The translations under genes were made by a program, and so were the position numbers. Below are positions 1-7,168 of a stretch of 9,587 bases of DNA, one piece after another. Under the pieces are notes generated by a model that worked only from the letters and a program-made list of their open reading frames with translations, was not told where the DNA came from and did not search any database. The stretch is taken from positions 1 through 9,587 of the forward strand of contig CAZNVG010000041.1 of NCBI GenBank assembly GCA_964576475.1, given 5' to 3'. The DNA is from CAZNVG01 sp964576475 (lineage in GTDB: Bacteria > Patescibacteriota > Saccharimonadia > Saccharimonadales > CAZNVG01). Position 1 is the first letter of the stretch, and every line of letters begins with the position of its first letter.

Positions 1-795
1 ATTGAGCCCCTTCTCATGTACACCATAACTCTCTAAAAGCTCGTTAGAATCTGATTCATCAAGTCCTCGTAGTTCACTTTCTAGTTTGGCGCAGACGAAT
101 ATTGCCAAGGCAGGTGAGACGAGTGCACGCAGTTCGGTCTGTCGCGATTCATCTGACAATGTTTTCTCATCAACATTAAACATATAAATAACTGGTTTGG
201 CAGTCAGCAGGTGTAAATCTTGAAGTAGCTCAGACTCCTTATTGGTAAGCCCTAATCGACCAACAATCGTGCCTTCTTTGAGGGCTGTTTCTACTCGAGT
301 GAGCAACGCTACTTCATCTTTGAGTCGAGGGTTAGCTTTGGCTTCTTTTTGTAGTTTAGGAAGTCGTTTTTCGATTGTCTGGAGATCCGCAAGAATTAGC
401 TCTGTATTTATTGTTTCTATATCATTTTTAGGATCATGTTTTTCATCAACATGGATAACGTTGTCGTCTTCAAAGGCTCGAACGACATGGCAAATTGCAT
501 TACAAGTGCGAATGTTAGCGAGGAACTGATTGCCGAGTCCTTCGCCCTCGCTTGCGCCCGCAACAAGTCCGGCAATATCCACGAAAGTCACCGTAGCAGG
601 TTTGATATTTTGCGTACCATAAAGCTCACCCAATCGTTGCAGTCGCGAGTCTGGAACGGGCACAATTCCTGTGTTAGGCTCTATGGTTGCAAAAGGATAA
701 TTAGCAGCAAGGATATCGTTGTCGGTCAGGGCGTTAAAAAGCGTTGATTTTCCAACGTTTGGCAGCCCGACAATACCGATACTAAGTGAACTCAT
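1..795 (-). CDS. ychF: YchF/OLA1-family ribosome-binding ATPase, 3' end beyond window
   Basis: The minus strand is open from an ATG at 795-793 to the left edge, giving 265 residues. The start has the family's form: a few residues and then the P-loop GLPNVGKST (residues 10-18). A DIAG-LV Walker B/G3 motif follows at about residues 88-93, and NVDE at 207-210 stands where classical GTPases have NKxD. That substitution is the YchF/OLA1 hallmark and is tied to ATP rather than GTP preference. The stretch between G3 and NVDE contains the charged helical insertion. Family members are about 360 aa, so the C-terminal TGS domain lies outside the window. In E. coli YchF binds ribosomes and has been implicated in stress responses and in translation of leaderless mRNAs. 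It is a housekeeping gene, divergent from the pilus-side block and probably unrelated to it functionally. Confidence 0.96.
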   Translation of the reverse strand, partial: MSSLSIGIVGLPNVGKSTLFNALTDNDILAANYPFATIEPNTGIVPVPDSRLQRLGELYGTQNIKPATVTFVDIAGLVAGASEGEGLGNQFLANIRTCNAICHVVRAFEDDNVIHVDEKHDPKNDIETINTELILADLQTIEKRLPKLQKEAKANPRLKDEVALLTRVETALKEGTIVGRLGLTNKESELLQDLHLLTAKPVIYMFNVDEKTLSDESRQTELRALVSPALAIFVCAKLESELRGLDESDSNELLESYGVHEKGLN

Positions 796-802
796 GATCG
801 CC

Positions 803-831
803 AGTATAACAGAGGTGACTGCTTTGACCAA
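803..831 (-). promoter_or_regulatory. ychF promoter, predicted leaderless transcript
   Basis: Read on the minus strand, there is a -10 hexamer TATACT (808-803), a 17-bp spacer and a weak -35 TTGGTC (831-826). Only 7 nt separate the -10 from the ychF ATG, so transcription should begin at or next to the start codon. No Shine-Dalgarno sequence fits in that gap. The -10 matches the hexamer used by both cassette promoters in this window, which supports it as a real promoter element. The -35 matches consensus only at TTG. Confidence 0.6.
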
Positions 832-886
832 CATCCCACAAGGCAGAGATTTCACTGGCCACGATCAAAATATATTCATGTCTGCG

Positions 887-903
887 GATTTGTTGTTCAA
901 ATC
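887..903. repeat. Short inverted repeat in divergent intergenic region
   Basis: A perfect 6-bp inverted repeat (GATTTG, 5-nt centre, CAAATC) ends 11 bp upstream of the -35 of cassette 1 and lies about 55 bp upstream of the ychF -35. It could be an operator for a dimeric regulator acting on cassette 1. Six-bp arms can also occur by chance, and no equivalent precedes cassette 2. Confidence 0.25.
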
Positions 904-914
904 ATAAGGCTTAG

Positions 915-943
915 TTGAGAAGGAGATCATTCTACATTATACT
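915..943 (+). promoter_or_regulatory. Cassette 1 promoter, sigma-70 type
   Basis: TTGAGA (915-920), a 17-bp spacer and TATACT (938-943) give a near-consensus housekeeping promoter with five of six matches in each hexamer. The start of transcription should fall near 950, leaving a leader of about 17 nt that carries a strong purine-rich ribosome binding site (957-965). The surrounding 45 bp (915-959) recurs at 4104-4148 in front of cassette 2 with 40 of 45 positions identical, including a 24-bp perfect block (931-954) that extends past the -10. Confidence 0.8.
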
Positions 944-966
944 TACGCTTAAGAAAGAGGGGGAGT

Positions 967-1485
967 ATGGCTGAGGTTGATACTTTGAAGAATGATGGAG
1001 CGGTTACTGGCGGTTCAATTAAGAAATCAAAGAAGATACCTGTTATCGTGTGTGTGGCTATCGTATTCTTCTTGATAGGTATGTTCGCAGGGATGAGTTT
1101 AGGGAAGAAACAGGGGAAGCCCGTCACGGATGCTGCAAAATACTCTGATACTGAAATGACGACATTGCTAAGATCTCTTGCCTCCGAAGGAGATAGATTT
1201 AACAAACTTATAACTGGCATTAACACGCAGATAGTCGCGAATCCTACTGATGAGAACCAGAAGAAAATATACACCGAGCAGCTTGCAGCTCTTGATCAAC
1301 AACTTAAAGAGTCAAAAAATCAAACATTCACAAATTATATCAACGCAGCGAGCCTGGCAAACCAGCTAGGTGATGACGCCAAAAAAGAAGACTATCTTAA
1401 CAAAGCCTCTGGTCTTTTGCCTCAAGATAACTCGGCAGAAGCTACTGCTGGAAAGCAAATCATCGATGAGATTCGCAAGGACTGA
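967..1485 (+). CDS. Small single-pass membrane protein with TPR-like ectodomain, cassette 1
   Basis: The product has 172 aa and belongs to no family I recognise by name. A polar cytoplasmic N-terminus ends in a lysine cluster (K19, K20, K22, K23). One transmembrane helix follows (about 24-46), then KK and an outward helical, charged domain. Residues about 118-152 resemble a single TPR hairpin, with G135, A147 and P152 at consensus-like positions. The positive-inside rule puts the C-terminal domain outside. The start is fixed by the strong site GAGGGGGAG just upstream. The TGA stop is 3 bp before the next ATG, so the gene is cotranscribed and probably translationally coupled with the large secreted protein. 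The same arrangement recurs at 4197-4685 with little sequence identity. A membrane partner, chaperone or assembly factor for the neighbour is a reasonable guess from pairing alone. Confidence 0.85.
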   Translation: MAEVDTLKNDGAVTGGSIKKSKKIPVIVCVAIVFFLIGMFAGMSLGKKQGKPVTDAAKYSDTEMTTLLRSLASEGDRFNKLITGINTQIVANPTDENQKKIYTEQLAALDQQLKESKNQTFTNYINAASLANQLGDDAKKEDYLNKASGLLPQDNSAEATAGKQIIDEIRKD

Positions 1486-1488
1486 TAG

Positions 1489-4053
1489 ATGAGCGTAAGA
1501 TTTCGACAAAGCCGACTCCGGCTAGGGCTCGTGCTGCTGCTGACTATAGTGGCTACAGTTGTAGCTGGTTCCGGGTCAAAGGCTTCTGCGCACATTTATT
1601 TTCCAGGAGACAGAAATGATCATCCTAGAGGATACACTTCATATCGATGCGGTAAGACAGGTGGTGAGATTGGTGGCGGGACACTTGGACCTAATGGAGA
1701 TTATCCCCGATTTAGAGTGTATGGTTACTCGGTTGACGGAGACGACCTAGCTAACGCGCACTATGGCGAAGCTGGCTCGTGGATCCAGTCAAACAATAAC
1801 TGTGGTTCCTCCAATCCATTTACTCCCTGGGCATGGGGTGATAATGGTAGTAGTAATACTACAGTCTATACGACCAACAGTGCATACAATGTAAGCGGAG
1901 ATCCTTTCGACACTAAAAGCGTAGGGCCTATTGATATGTGGCTGGGCGCTCCTGCAGGGGGCACACCTGATTTGAATACAACAGTAGGTGCGGGTTCGCT
2001 TTTGTACCGAGGGCTGTATGGGATCTACCAAAATTCATCTCGAGACAACTGGGGTGTGGTTAATGATGCAGGGGCCGTGCGCATAAATGGTCAGGAAATA
2101 TGGTGTTTAGGAATGTATACGATGTTCTATCCAGGTTGTGCAGGACCGAATGCTCATGAGGCTGAATATCTAGGTTGTGATTGTTATGGGTTCCTAAGGG
2201 TTTCGAGACCAAATGGTTATGATGTTGTTAAGCCAGCCTTTCAACCTTATATGAACCAAGGTACCTCGGTATTGGGAGTGTTAGGAATTCCAAAAAATCC
2301 TGGCGCTTGGGGAAGGGTTCAGCCTTTTACACTCAACATTGATGGAATGAATACTCAAGATGATGGCAACTTTGGTTTGGCATTTGAGCCTACTATGAAT
2401 ACAAAGGCGTCACAGAACCTTACTTACGTGTATCCGCGAGCTAACCCTGTTGGAAATTTCGACGGCCTGCAACCTGCAGGTTCGTGCACGGCAATGGTCG
2501 GCTGGGCATTGGACTCCGATAACATTGTTGATCCATTAGGCATACATATTTACGTTGATGGTGTGCTTTATGATTCTACCGTAAAGACTACTTTGTTACG
2601 GAGCAGCGCAATTCCACCTGGAGATGTAAATGAGCAATACGGGGTGAGCGGAGAACATGGATTTAGCTGGACGATTCCCAACGCCCTGAAGAATAACGTA
2701 TCTCATACCGTTGAAGCATTTGCGATTAATTATGGCGAAGGTGACTCTAATCCAAGCTTGGGGAAAAAATCGTTTGGTCCATGCGTCAAGCCCACCTACA
2801 CCCTCAACCCCTCCGCAACCTGCAACGCCGACCTCGGCACTATTGTGTGGTCCGTGCAAAGCACGGGAATTGGCAATCCTCCCAATGCCTCAATCTCATA
2901 TTCCTACCGCAAGAATGGCGGACCTCTCGTAAGCAATTCCGCTTCAGTCGATCTCGGACCCAACGGTAGCCCAGGCTGGACAGCGACCACCTCAGGCTTG
3001 AACTTGGCAGTAGGTGACAGAGTCACCTACGCCATTACGGTGACGCCCGGAACTGGCTTAGAGGGTGGTGCGGCTGGCCCCGCCACCACGTACCCTACGC
3101 CTGCATATTCTGTAGAGTGTATAAAAGTAGGAAAACCATATTTGCAGTCGTACAGAGGGGATATGTCAGCGGGACAGCTATTTGGTACATACAATCCAGC
3201 CATTGGCACCGAAGGTGCCTGTGGCACAGGTAGCGGCAACGTAAAGACGTTTGGACTAGTGGATGGGGGCGGTAATGTGTCTGGTAGCTTTGTGGAGTAT
3301 GGTCTATTTGCGAACGGAGCAGTCGATCTGTCTTCTCCGAACCAGAGCTTTTTCTCTCAGGTTATGTCTGGTAAACGAACAGGCACAGGTAGAGGGTTAA
3401 CCTTTGCCAATACACCTGGAGCTGGTGGCTGGAACAACCCTGCCTGCATTAAGGATTACTATGGTCGCTACAGCGTGCAGTCGCCCGCCACACTTTCTGC
3501 CGCAGCGATAGGTAGCTTCGTATCCTACGACGGCATACTAAAGCGTACCGGTGACCTCACGATTACTGCGAGTACTGTGCCGGCCGGCAAGAATATTGTT
3601 ATTCTTGTCGACGGCAATGTGACGGTAAGTAGTTCCTTGAGCTACGCGTCCTCGACGGCAGGCGACGTTCCGTCGCTCATGATTGTAGCGAGGGGTAATA
3701 TCTTCTTCGACAAGGCTGCTACAAGTGTTGACGGCATATGGGTCGCACAACCCTCGACGCCAACCAACGGAATTATTGACACCTGCTCGAATGGGTCGTC
3801 GCCGTACGCACTAACCGCTCTGTTTGCAAACTGTAACAGCAAGTTTAAGTCGACAGGCTCCCTGATTGCCCGAAAGATTCAATACAACCGTACACTCGGT
3901 GACATATATATTACGAACGACGACATTGTATCTACCAATGCGGCAGAACAACTGAACGCCAACCCACGAGTTCTGTTCAGAGGGCCACCTCTGTCGTCTA
4001 GCCTAGACAAAGGACTGTATGACTCACTAGAGGTATTACCTCCACGGCTGTAG
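1489..4053 (+). CDS. Large secreted mosaic surface protein, putative adhesin, cassette 1
   Basis: The product has 854 aa. The signal peptide has a basic n-region, a hydrophobic core at 13-26 and a likely signal peptidase I site ASA-H after residue 34. Residues 35-320 are Gly/Asn/Tyr-rich, look beta-structured and carry a Cys cluster (C206, C217, C230, C232). Residues 322-432 form a domain with the signature GWAxDxD, a DG turn and a late NPSL, similar to 268-404 of the cassette 2 protein. Residues 436-544 look like an Ig-like sandwich bounded by C445 and C544. Residues 545-854 are rich in short beta repeats and suggest a parallel beta-helix (for example NIVILVDGNVTV at 702-713). Residues 436-854 are identical to the end of the second large protein. 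There is no LPXTG motif or C-terminal membrane helix. AAGGA (1477-1481) is the ribosome binding site. An adhesin or pilus-associated role is inferred from size, secretion and position. Confidence 0.85.
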   Translation: MSVRFRQSRLRLGLVLLLTIVATVVAGSGSKASAHIYFPGDRNDHPRGYTSYRCGKTGGEIGGGTLGPNGDYPRFRVYGYSVDGDDLANAHYGEAGSWIQSNNNCGSSNPFTPWAWGDNGSSNTTVYTTNSAYNVSGDPFDTKSVGPIDMWLGAPAGGTPDLNTTVGAGSLLYRGLYGIYQNSSRDNWGVVNDAGAVRINGQEIWCLGMYTMFYPGCAGPNAHEAEYLGCDCYGFLRVSRPNGYDVVKPAFQPYMNQGTSVLGVLGIPKNPGAWGRVQPFTLNIDGMNTQDDGNFGLAFEPTMNTKASQNLTYVYPRANPVGNFDGLQPAGSCTAMVGWALDSDNIVDPLGIHIYVDGVLYDSTVKTTLLRSSAIPPGDVNEQYGVSGEHGFSWTIPNALKNNVSHTVEAFAINYGEGDSNPSLGKKSFGPCVKPTYTLNPSATCNADLGTIVWSVQSTGIGNPPNASISYSYRKNGGPLVSNSASVDLGPNGSPGWTATTSGLNLAVGDRVTYAITVTPGTGLEGGAAGPATTYPTPAYSVECIKVGKPYLQSYRGDMSAGQLFGTYNPAIGTEGACGTGSGNVKTFGLVDGGGNVSGSFVEYGLFANGAVDLSSPNQSFFSQVMSGKRTGTGRGLTFANTPGAGGWNNPACIKDYYGRYSVQSPATLSAAAIGSFVSYDGILKRTGDLTITASTVPAGKNIVILVDGNVTVSSSLSYASSTAGDVPSLMIVARGNIFFDKAATSVDGIWVAQPSTPTNGIIDTCSNGSSPYALTALFANCNSKFKSTGSLIARKIQYNRTLGDIYITNDDIVSTNAAEQLNANPRVLFRGPPLSSSLDKGLYDSLEVLPPRL

Positions 4054-4071
4054 GGTGGGGGGAAGAGTTAA
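2792..4071 (+). repeat. 1280-bp perfect direct repeat, copy 1
   Basis: Line-by-line comparison with 5907-7186 shows no difference across 1280 bp at a fixed offset of 3115. Both edges are abrupt: position 2791 (C) faces 5906 (T), and 4072 (T) faces 7187 (A). The repeat covers codons 436 to the stop of the first large gene and continues 18 bp past the stop. Perfect identity at synonymous sites and in non-coding sequence means recent copying or ongoing gene conversion, not protein-level selection alone. Confidence 0.97.
4039..4061 (+). other. GC-rich stem-loop around the stop codon, copy 1
   Basis: CCTCCAC (4039-4045) can pair with GTGGGGG (4055-4061) through seven base pairs, one of them U-G, with a 9-nt loop that contains the TAG stop. 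No T-run follows directly; a T5 lies at 4076-4080, 14 nt beyond the stem. It is therefore not a standard intrinsic terminator. It may affect termination, mRNA 3' stability or nothing. Confidence 0.3.
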
Positions 4072-4103
4072 TAGGTTTTTAGTAGCTAATATCTGTAGTT
4101 CGC

Positions 4104-4132
4104 TTGAGAAGGAAGTTGTTCTACATTATACT
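4104..4132 (+). promoter_or_regulatory. Cassette 2 promoter, duplicate of cassette 1 promoter
   Basis: TTGAGA (4104-4109), a 17-bp spacer and TATACT (4127-4132) match the cassette 1 promoter exactly in both hexamers and in spacing. Four of the five differences over the 45-bp repeat fall in a 6-bp stretch of the spacer (4114-4119). The predicted start is near 4139, giving a leader of about 58 nt, longer than the 17 nt of cassette 1. With no clear terminator before pilM, this promoter may also drive pilMNO. Confidence 0.8.
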
Positions 4133-4196
4133 TACGCTTAAGATAGAGCAAGACGTAAACTACTGAAGCTAGAGAATCTAGCACAAGCGAGGGGAC

Positions 4197-4685
4197 ATGG
4201 GACAGAACATAGAACAGCGAAGCAACAATGGTGTTCGAACTCCAAAGAAAATTCTTAAGTATGTTCTAGTAATTGTGATTATTGGGCTAGTTGGGTTGGG
4301 TGCAAAATATTTGAAAGGCCAATACGACAGTACGCATATGTGTAACGGCAAAGAGAATAGCCCTATATATGTGGAGGCGGCCAATAACCTCACCCAGACG
4401 AAGTATCAAGAACTCGAAAAAACAATACAAAAGATCAAAAAACAGGATAGTTATCAAAAAGATCCGAATTGCTTATATCCAATAGTGGGGTACTACGTAA
4501 TCGTGGGGGAAGTTAGTAATGCAAAGACAGCTTATGGCGAACTAGAGAAAGTTTATAATGCTAATCGCAAATTTGTTAAGGTTTATGGACCGAGCGTCAG
4601 CACCATCGATGATGTTAAAGCGCAGATAGATATGTTAGACAAAGTTAACGAACAGTTCATTAATAACAGGCAATTTTACGACTGA
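4197..4685 (+). CDS. Small single-pass membrane protein with TPR-like ectodomain, cassette 2
   Basis: The product has 162 aa and is the positional counterpart of the 172-aa protein in cassette 1. A polar, basic N-terminus (R14, K17, K18, K21) precedes one transmembrane helix (about 22-36), and the rest is a helical outward domain. Residues about 94-120 fit a TPR hairpin better than cassette 1 does, with Y100, G104, A109 and Y113 at consensus spacing. Two ectodomain cysteines (C49, C92) could form a disulfide; the cassette 1 protein has none outside its membrane helix. The purine-rich GAGGGGA (4189-4195) lies very close to the ATG, and no in-frame ATG occurs nearby downstream. The TGA stop is 2 bp before the next gene. 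The shared topology and fold suggest an old paralogue, though sequence identity is too low to show this by eye. Confidence 0.85.
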   Translation: MGQNIEQRSNNGVRTPKKILKYVLVIVIIGLVGLGAKYLKGQYDSTHMCNGKENSPIYVEAANNLTQTKYQELEKTIQKIKKQDSYQKDPNCLYPIVGYYVIVGEVSNAKTAYGELEKVYNANRKFVKVYGPSVSTIDDVKAQIDMLDKVNEQFINNRQFYD

Positions 4686-4687
4686 TC

Positions 4688-7168
4688 ATGAATAACAAAC
4701 AACACAATATTACACGCAAACTTTTGTACTTACTCGTGTTGTTAACGGGAATTATGGCTATTCAAGTGATGTCACCAAAAAACAAGACATTTGCGATCAC
4801 GAATAACAACAGTCAGCTCCCAGGGTTTATTACTTCTCTTTACGAGCCTGCCAATCATGTGTGTATCAGCGGTGTTGCCGTTCGAAACTTTGGCCAGGAT
4901 ACTTGGTTATCTCCGGCGGGCGCACCTAAGACAACGGTTGTTGTGCCATCCTTCAATATTCCTTACGGCCAAACATCGCAGAATCTGTGGATGAATGTAT
5001 TGTCAACCGTTTGCAGCAACAACATAACGTCACCCGTATATCCCAGCGGTACGATTATCAACAAGCATATTAAAACTACGAGAAACCGAAACACCGGAGT
5101 GGTTTGGACCGTTGATGGCGCACCGCCAGTTGGTGTGTCGGTGAGTGGCTTGTCGGGCACAGGTATTGACCTGGGCTATAACAAGGCTTACTTCTTCCAG
5201 AACCGCTATGTCGTTATGGATGATGTTTGGTATAACGAAACCCCCGCACATACTGAATTTACTGTGTCTGGTTTGAATACTTTATCGGTAGGCGCTCATA
5301 CTATAACGGTCTATGCCTCAACGAGACAGATTCATGAGAATACAAATGGATCCTTTTCCTGTGTGAAACTCAAGCCTGACGGTACAATTCAGGCAGCAAG
5401 TGGACTTGATGATGCTAATTGCGGCAGTGTTGTTGTTGCGTTAGAGTTGAATGTCAACATACTCCCGCCACCAAGCACTCCTCCCACCGGCGCCTTTGAT
5501 GCTCCTGTTTGCGCACCTGGCAATGGGGGGTTGTTCATTAACGGATGGGCCGTAGACGATGATGTGCCTGGCCAGGCAATAGATGTGCACTTTTACTTCT
5601 ATCGAACAGGTACAACAACAAATCCTGTTGCGTCTTATAACTCAGGTGCAGCTAATACGTATGGCGCGGATTTAGTGAACGGAATTGCTGCAAAATATGG
5701 TCCTAACCACAGATTCTCCACCGATAGCCAGAGGAGCCCGGGCGCACCAATACCCCAGTCTTGGGTGGCTGCAAACTTGCCAGTCGGAGACTACGATATA
5801 TATGCGTATGCAATCGGAATCAACAGCAGCGGTGCTGCTGATGGTGCAAATCCTTCTTTGCCAGTCGGAACTACAAGGACTTTCAATAGCGGTCCTTGTG
5901 GCTCATCCACCTACACCCTCAACCCCTCCGCAACCTGCAACGCCGACCTCGGCACTATTGTGTGGTCCGTGCAAAGCACGGGAATTGGCAATCCTCCCAA
6001 TGCCTCAATCTCATATTCCTACCGCAAGAATGGCGGACCTCTCGTAAGCAATTCCGCTTCAGTCGATCTCGGACCCAACGGTAGCCCAGGCTGGACAGCG
6101 ACCACCTCAGGCTTGAACTTGGCAGTAGGTGACAGAGTCACCTACGCCATTACGGTGACGCCCGGAACTGGCTTAGAGGGTGGTGCGGCTGGCCCCGCCA
6201 CCACGTACCCTACGCCTGCATATTCTGTAGAGTGTATAAAAGTAGGAAAACCATATTTGCAGTCGTACAGAGGGGATATGTCAGCGGGACAGCTATTTGG
6301 TACATACAATCCAGCCATTGGCACCGAAGGTGCCTGTGGCACAGGTAGCGGCAACGTAAAGACGTTTGGACTAGTGGATGGGGGCGGTAATGTGTCTGGT
6401 AGCTTTGTGGAGTATGGTCTATTTGCGAACGGAGCAGTCGATCTGTCTTCTCCGAACCAGAGCTTTTTCTCTCAGGTTATGTCTGGTAAACGAACAGGCA
6501 CAGGTAGAGGGTTAACCTTTGCCAATACACCTGGAGCTGGTGGCTGGAACAACCCTGCCTGCATTAAGGATTACTATGGTCGCTACAGCGTGCAGTCGCC
6601 CGCCACACTTTCTGCCGCAGCGATAGGTAGCTTCGTATCCTACGACGGCATACTAAAGCGTACCGGTGACCTCACGATTACTGCGAGTACTGTGCCGGCC
6701 GGCAAGAATATTGTTATTCTTGTCGACGGCAATGTGACGGTAAGTAGTTCCTTGAGCTACGCGTCCTCGACGGCAGGCGACGTTCCGTCGCTCATGATTG
6801 TAGCGAGGGGTAATATCTTCTTCGACAAGGCTGCTACAAGTGTTGACGGCATATGGGTCGCACAACCCTCGACGCCAACCAACGGAATTATTGACACCTG
6901 CTCGAATGGGTCGTCGCCGTACGCACTAACCGCTCTGTTTGCAAACTGTAACAGCAAGTTTAAGTCGACAGGCTCCCTGATTGCCCGAAAGATTCAATAC
7001 AACCGTACACTCGGTGACATATATATTACGAACGACGACATTGTATCTACCAATGCGGCAGAACAACTGAACGCCAACCCACGAGTTCTGTTCAGAGGGC
7101 CACCTCTGTCGTCTAGCCTAGACAAAGGACTGTATGACTCACTAGAGGTATTACCTCCACGGCTGTAG
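4688..7168 (+). CDS. Large secreted mosaic surface protein, putative adhesin, cassette 2
   Basis: The product has 826 aa. The N-terminus has K4, R10 and K11, a hydrophobic core at about 12-27 and a possible signal peptidase site TFA-I after residue 36. The stretch between core and site is long, so cleavage could occur earlier. Residues 37-258 are beta-rich and unlike the matching part of the cassette 1 protein. After a proline-rich linker (260-267), residues 268-404 hold a GWAVDDD domain ending in NPSL and GPC, clearly related to residues 322-432 of the other protein. Residues 408-826 are identical to 436-854 of that protein: an Ig-like part bounded by C417 and C516, then the presumed beta-helix. 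No good ribosome binding site is visible near the ATG, so translation probably depends on coupling to the small gene 2 bp upstream. Adhesin function is inferred, not shown. Confidence 0.85.
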   Translation: MNNKQHNITRKLLYLLVLLTGIMAIQVMSPKNKTFAITNNNSQLPGFITSLYEPANHVCISGVAVRNFGQDTWLSPAGAPKTTVVVPSFNIPYGQTSQNLWMNVLSTVCSNNITSPVYPSGTIINKHIKTTRNRNTGVVWTVDGAPPVGVSVSGLSGTGIDLGYNKAYFFQNRYVVMDDVWYNETPAHTEFTVSGLNTLSVGAHTITVYASTRQIHENTNGSFSCVKLKPDGTIQAASGLDDANCGSVVVALELNVNILPPPSTPPTGAFDAPVCAPGNGGLFINGWAVDDDVPGQAIDVHFYFYRTGTTTNPVASYNSGAANTYGADLVNGIAAKYGPNHRFSTDSQRSPGAPIPQSWVAANLPVGDYDIYAYAIGINSSGAADGANPSLPVGTTRTFNSGPCGSSTYTLNPSATCNADLGTIVWSVQSTGIGNPPNASISYSYRKNGGPLVSNSASVDLGPNGSPGWTATTSGLNLAVGDRVTYAITVTPGTGLEGGAAGPATTYPTPAYSVECIKVGKPYLQSYRGDMSAGQLFGTYNPAIGTEGACGTGSGNVKTFGLVDGGGNVSGSFVEYGLFANGAVDLSSPNQSFFSQVMSGKRTGTGRGLTFANTPGAGGWNNPACIKDYYGRYSVQSPATLSAAAIGSFVSYDGILKRTGDLTITASTVPAGKNIVILVDGNVTVSSSLSYASSTAGDVPSLMIVARGNIFFDKAATSVDGIWVAQPSTPTNGIIDTCSNGSSPYALTALFANCNSKFKSTGSLIARKIQYNRTLGDIYITNDDIVSTNAAEQLNANPRVLFRGPPLSSSLDKGLYDSLEVLPPRL

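Noticed and set aside
242..907. Three overlapping plus-strand open frames of 62-103 residues
   Set aside because: 242-529 and 436-747 are antisense to ychF, whose motifs are unmistakable. The third (719-907) starts inside ychF and ends in the intergenic region, with no supporting signal.
927..1274. 115-residue open frame on the minus strand
   Set aside because: It lies entirely opposite the well-supported small membrane protein gene and reads as its antisense; there is no ribosome binding site or family similarity.
1489..1650. Predicted mature N-terminus of the first large protein is a histidine (H35), as in lytic polysaccharide monooxygenases
   Set aside because: Nothing following H35 matches the AA10 pattern that I can recognise, the second brace histidine cannot be placed with confidence, and the second large protein lacks the feature.
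2791..7168. The 1280-bp repeat as an insertion sequence or transposon
   Set aside because: It has no transposase, terminal inverted repeats or target-site duplications; it is an in-frame part of two secreted-protein genes.
1489..7168. Large secreted proteins as PilY1-type tip adhesins
   Set aside because: PilY1 has a characteristic C-terminal beta-propeller; the C-terminal region here looks like short-strand beta-helix repeats, and no vWA-type MIDAS motif was seen.
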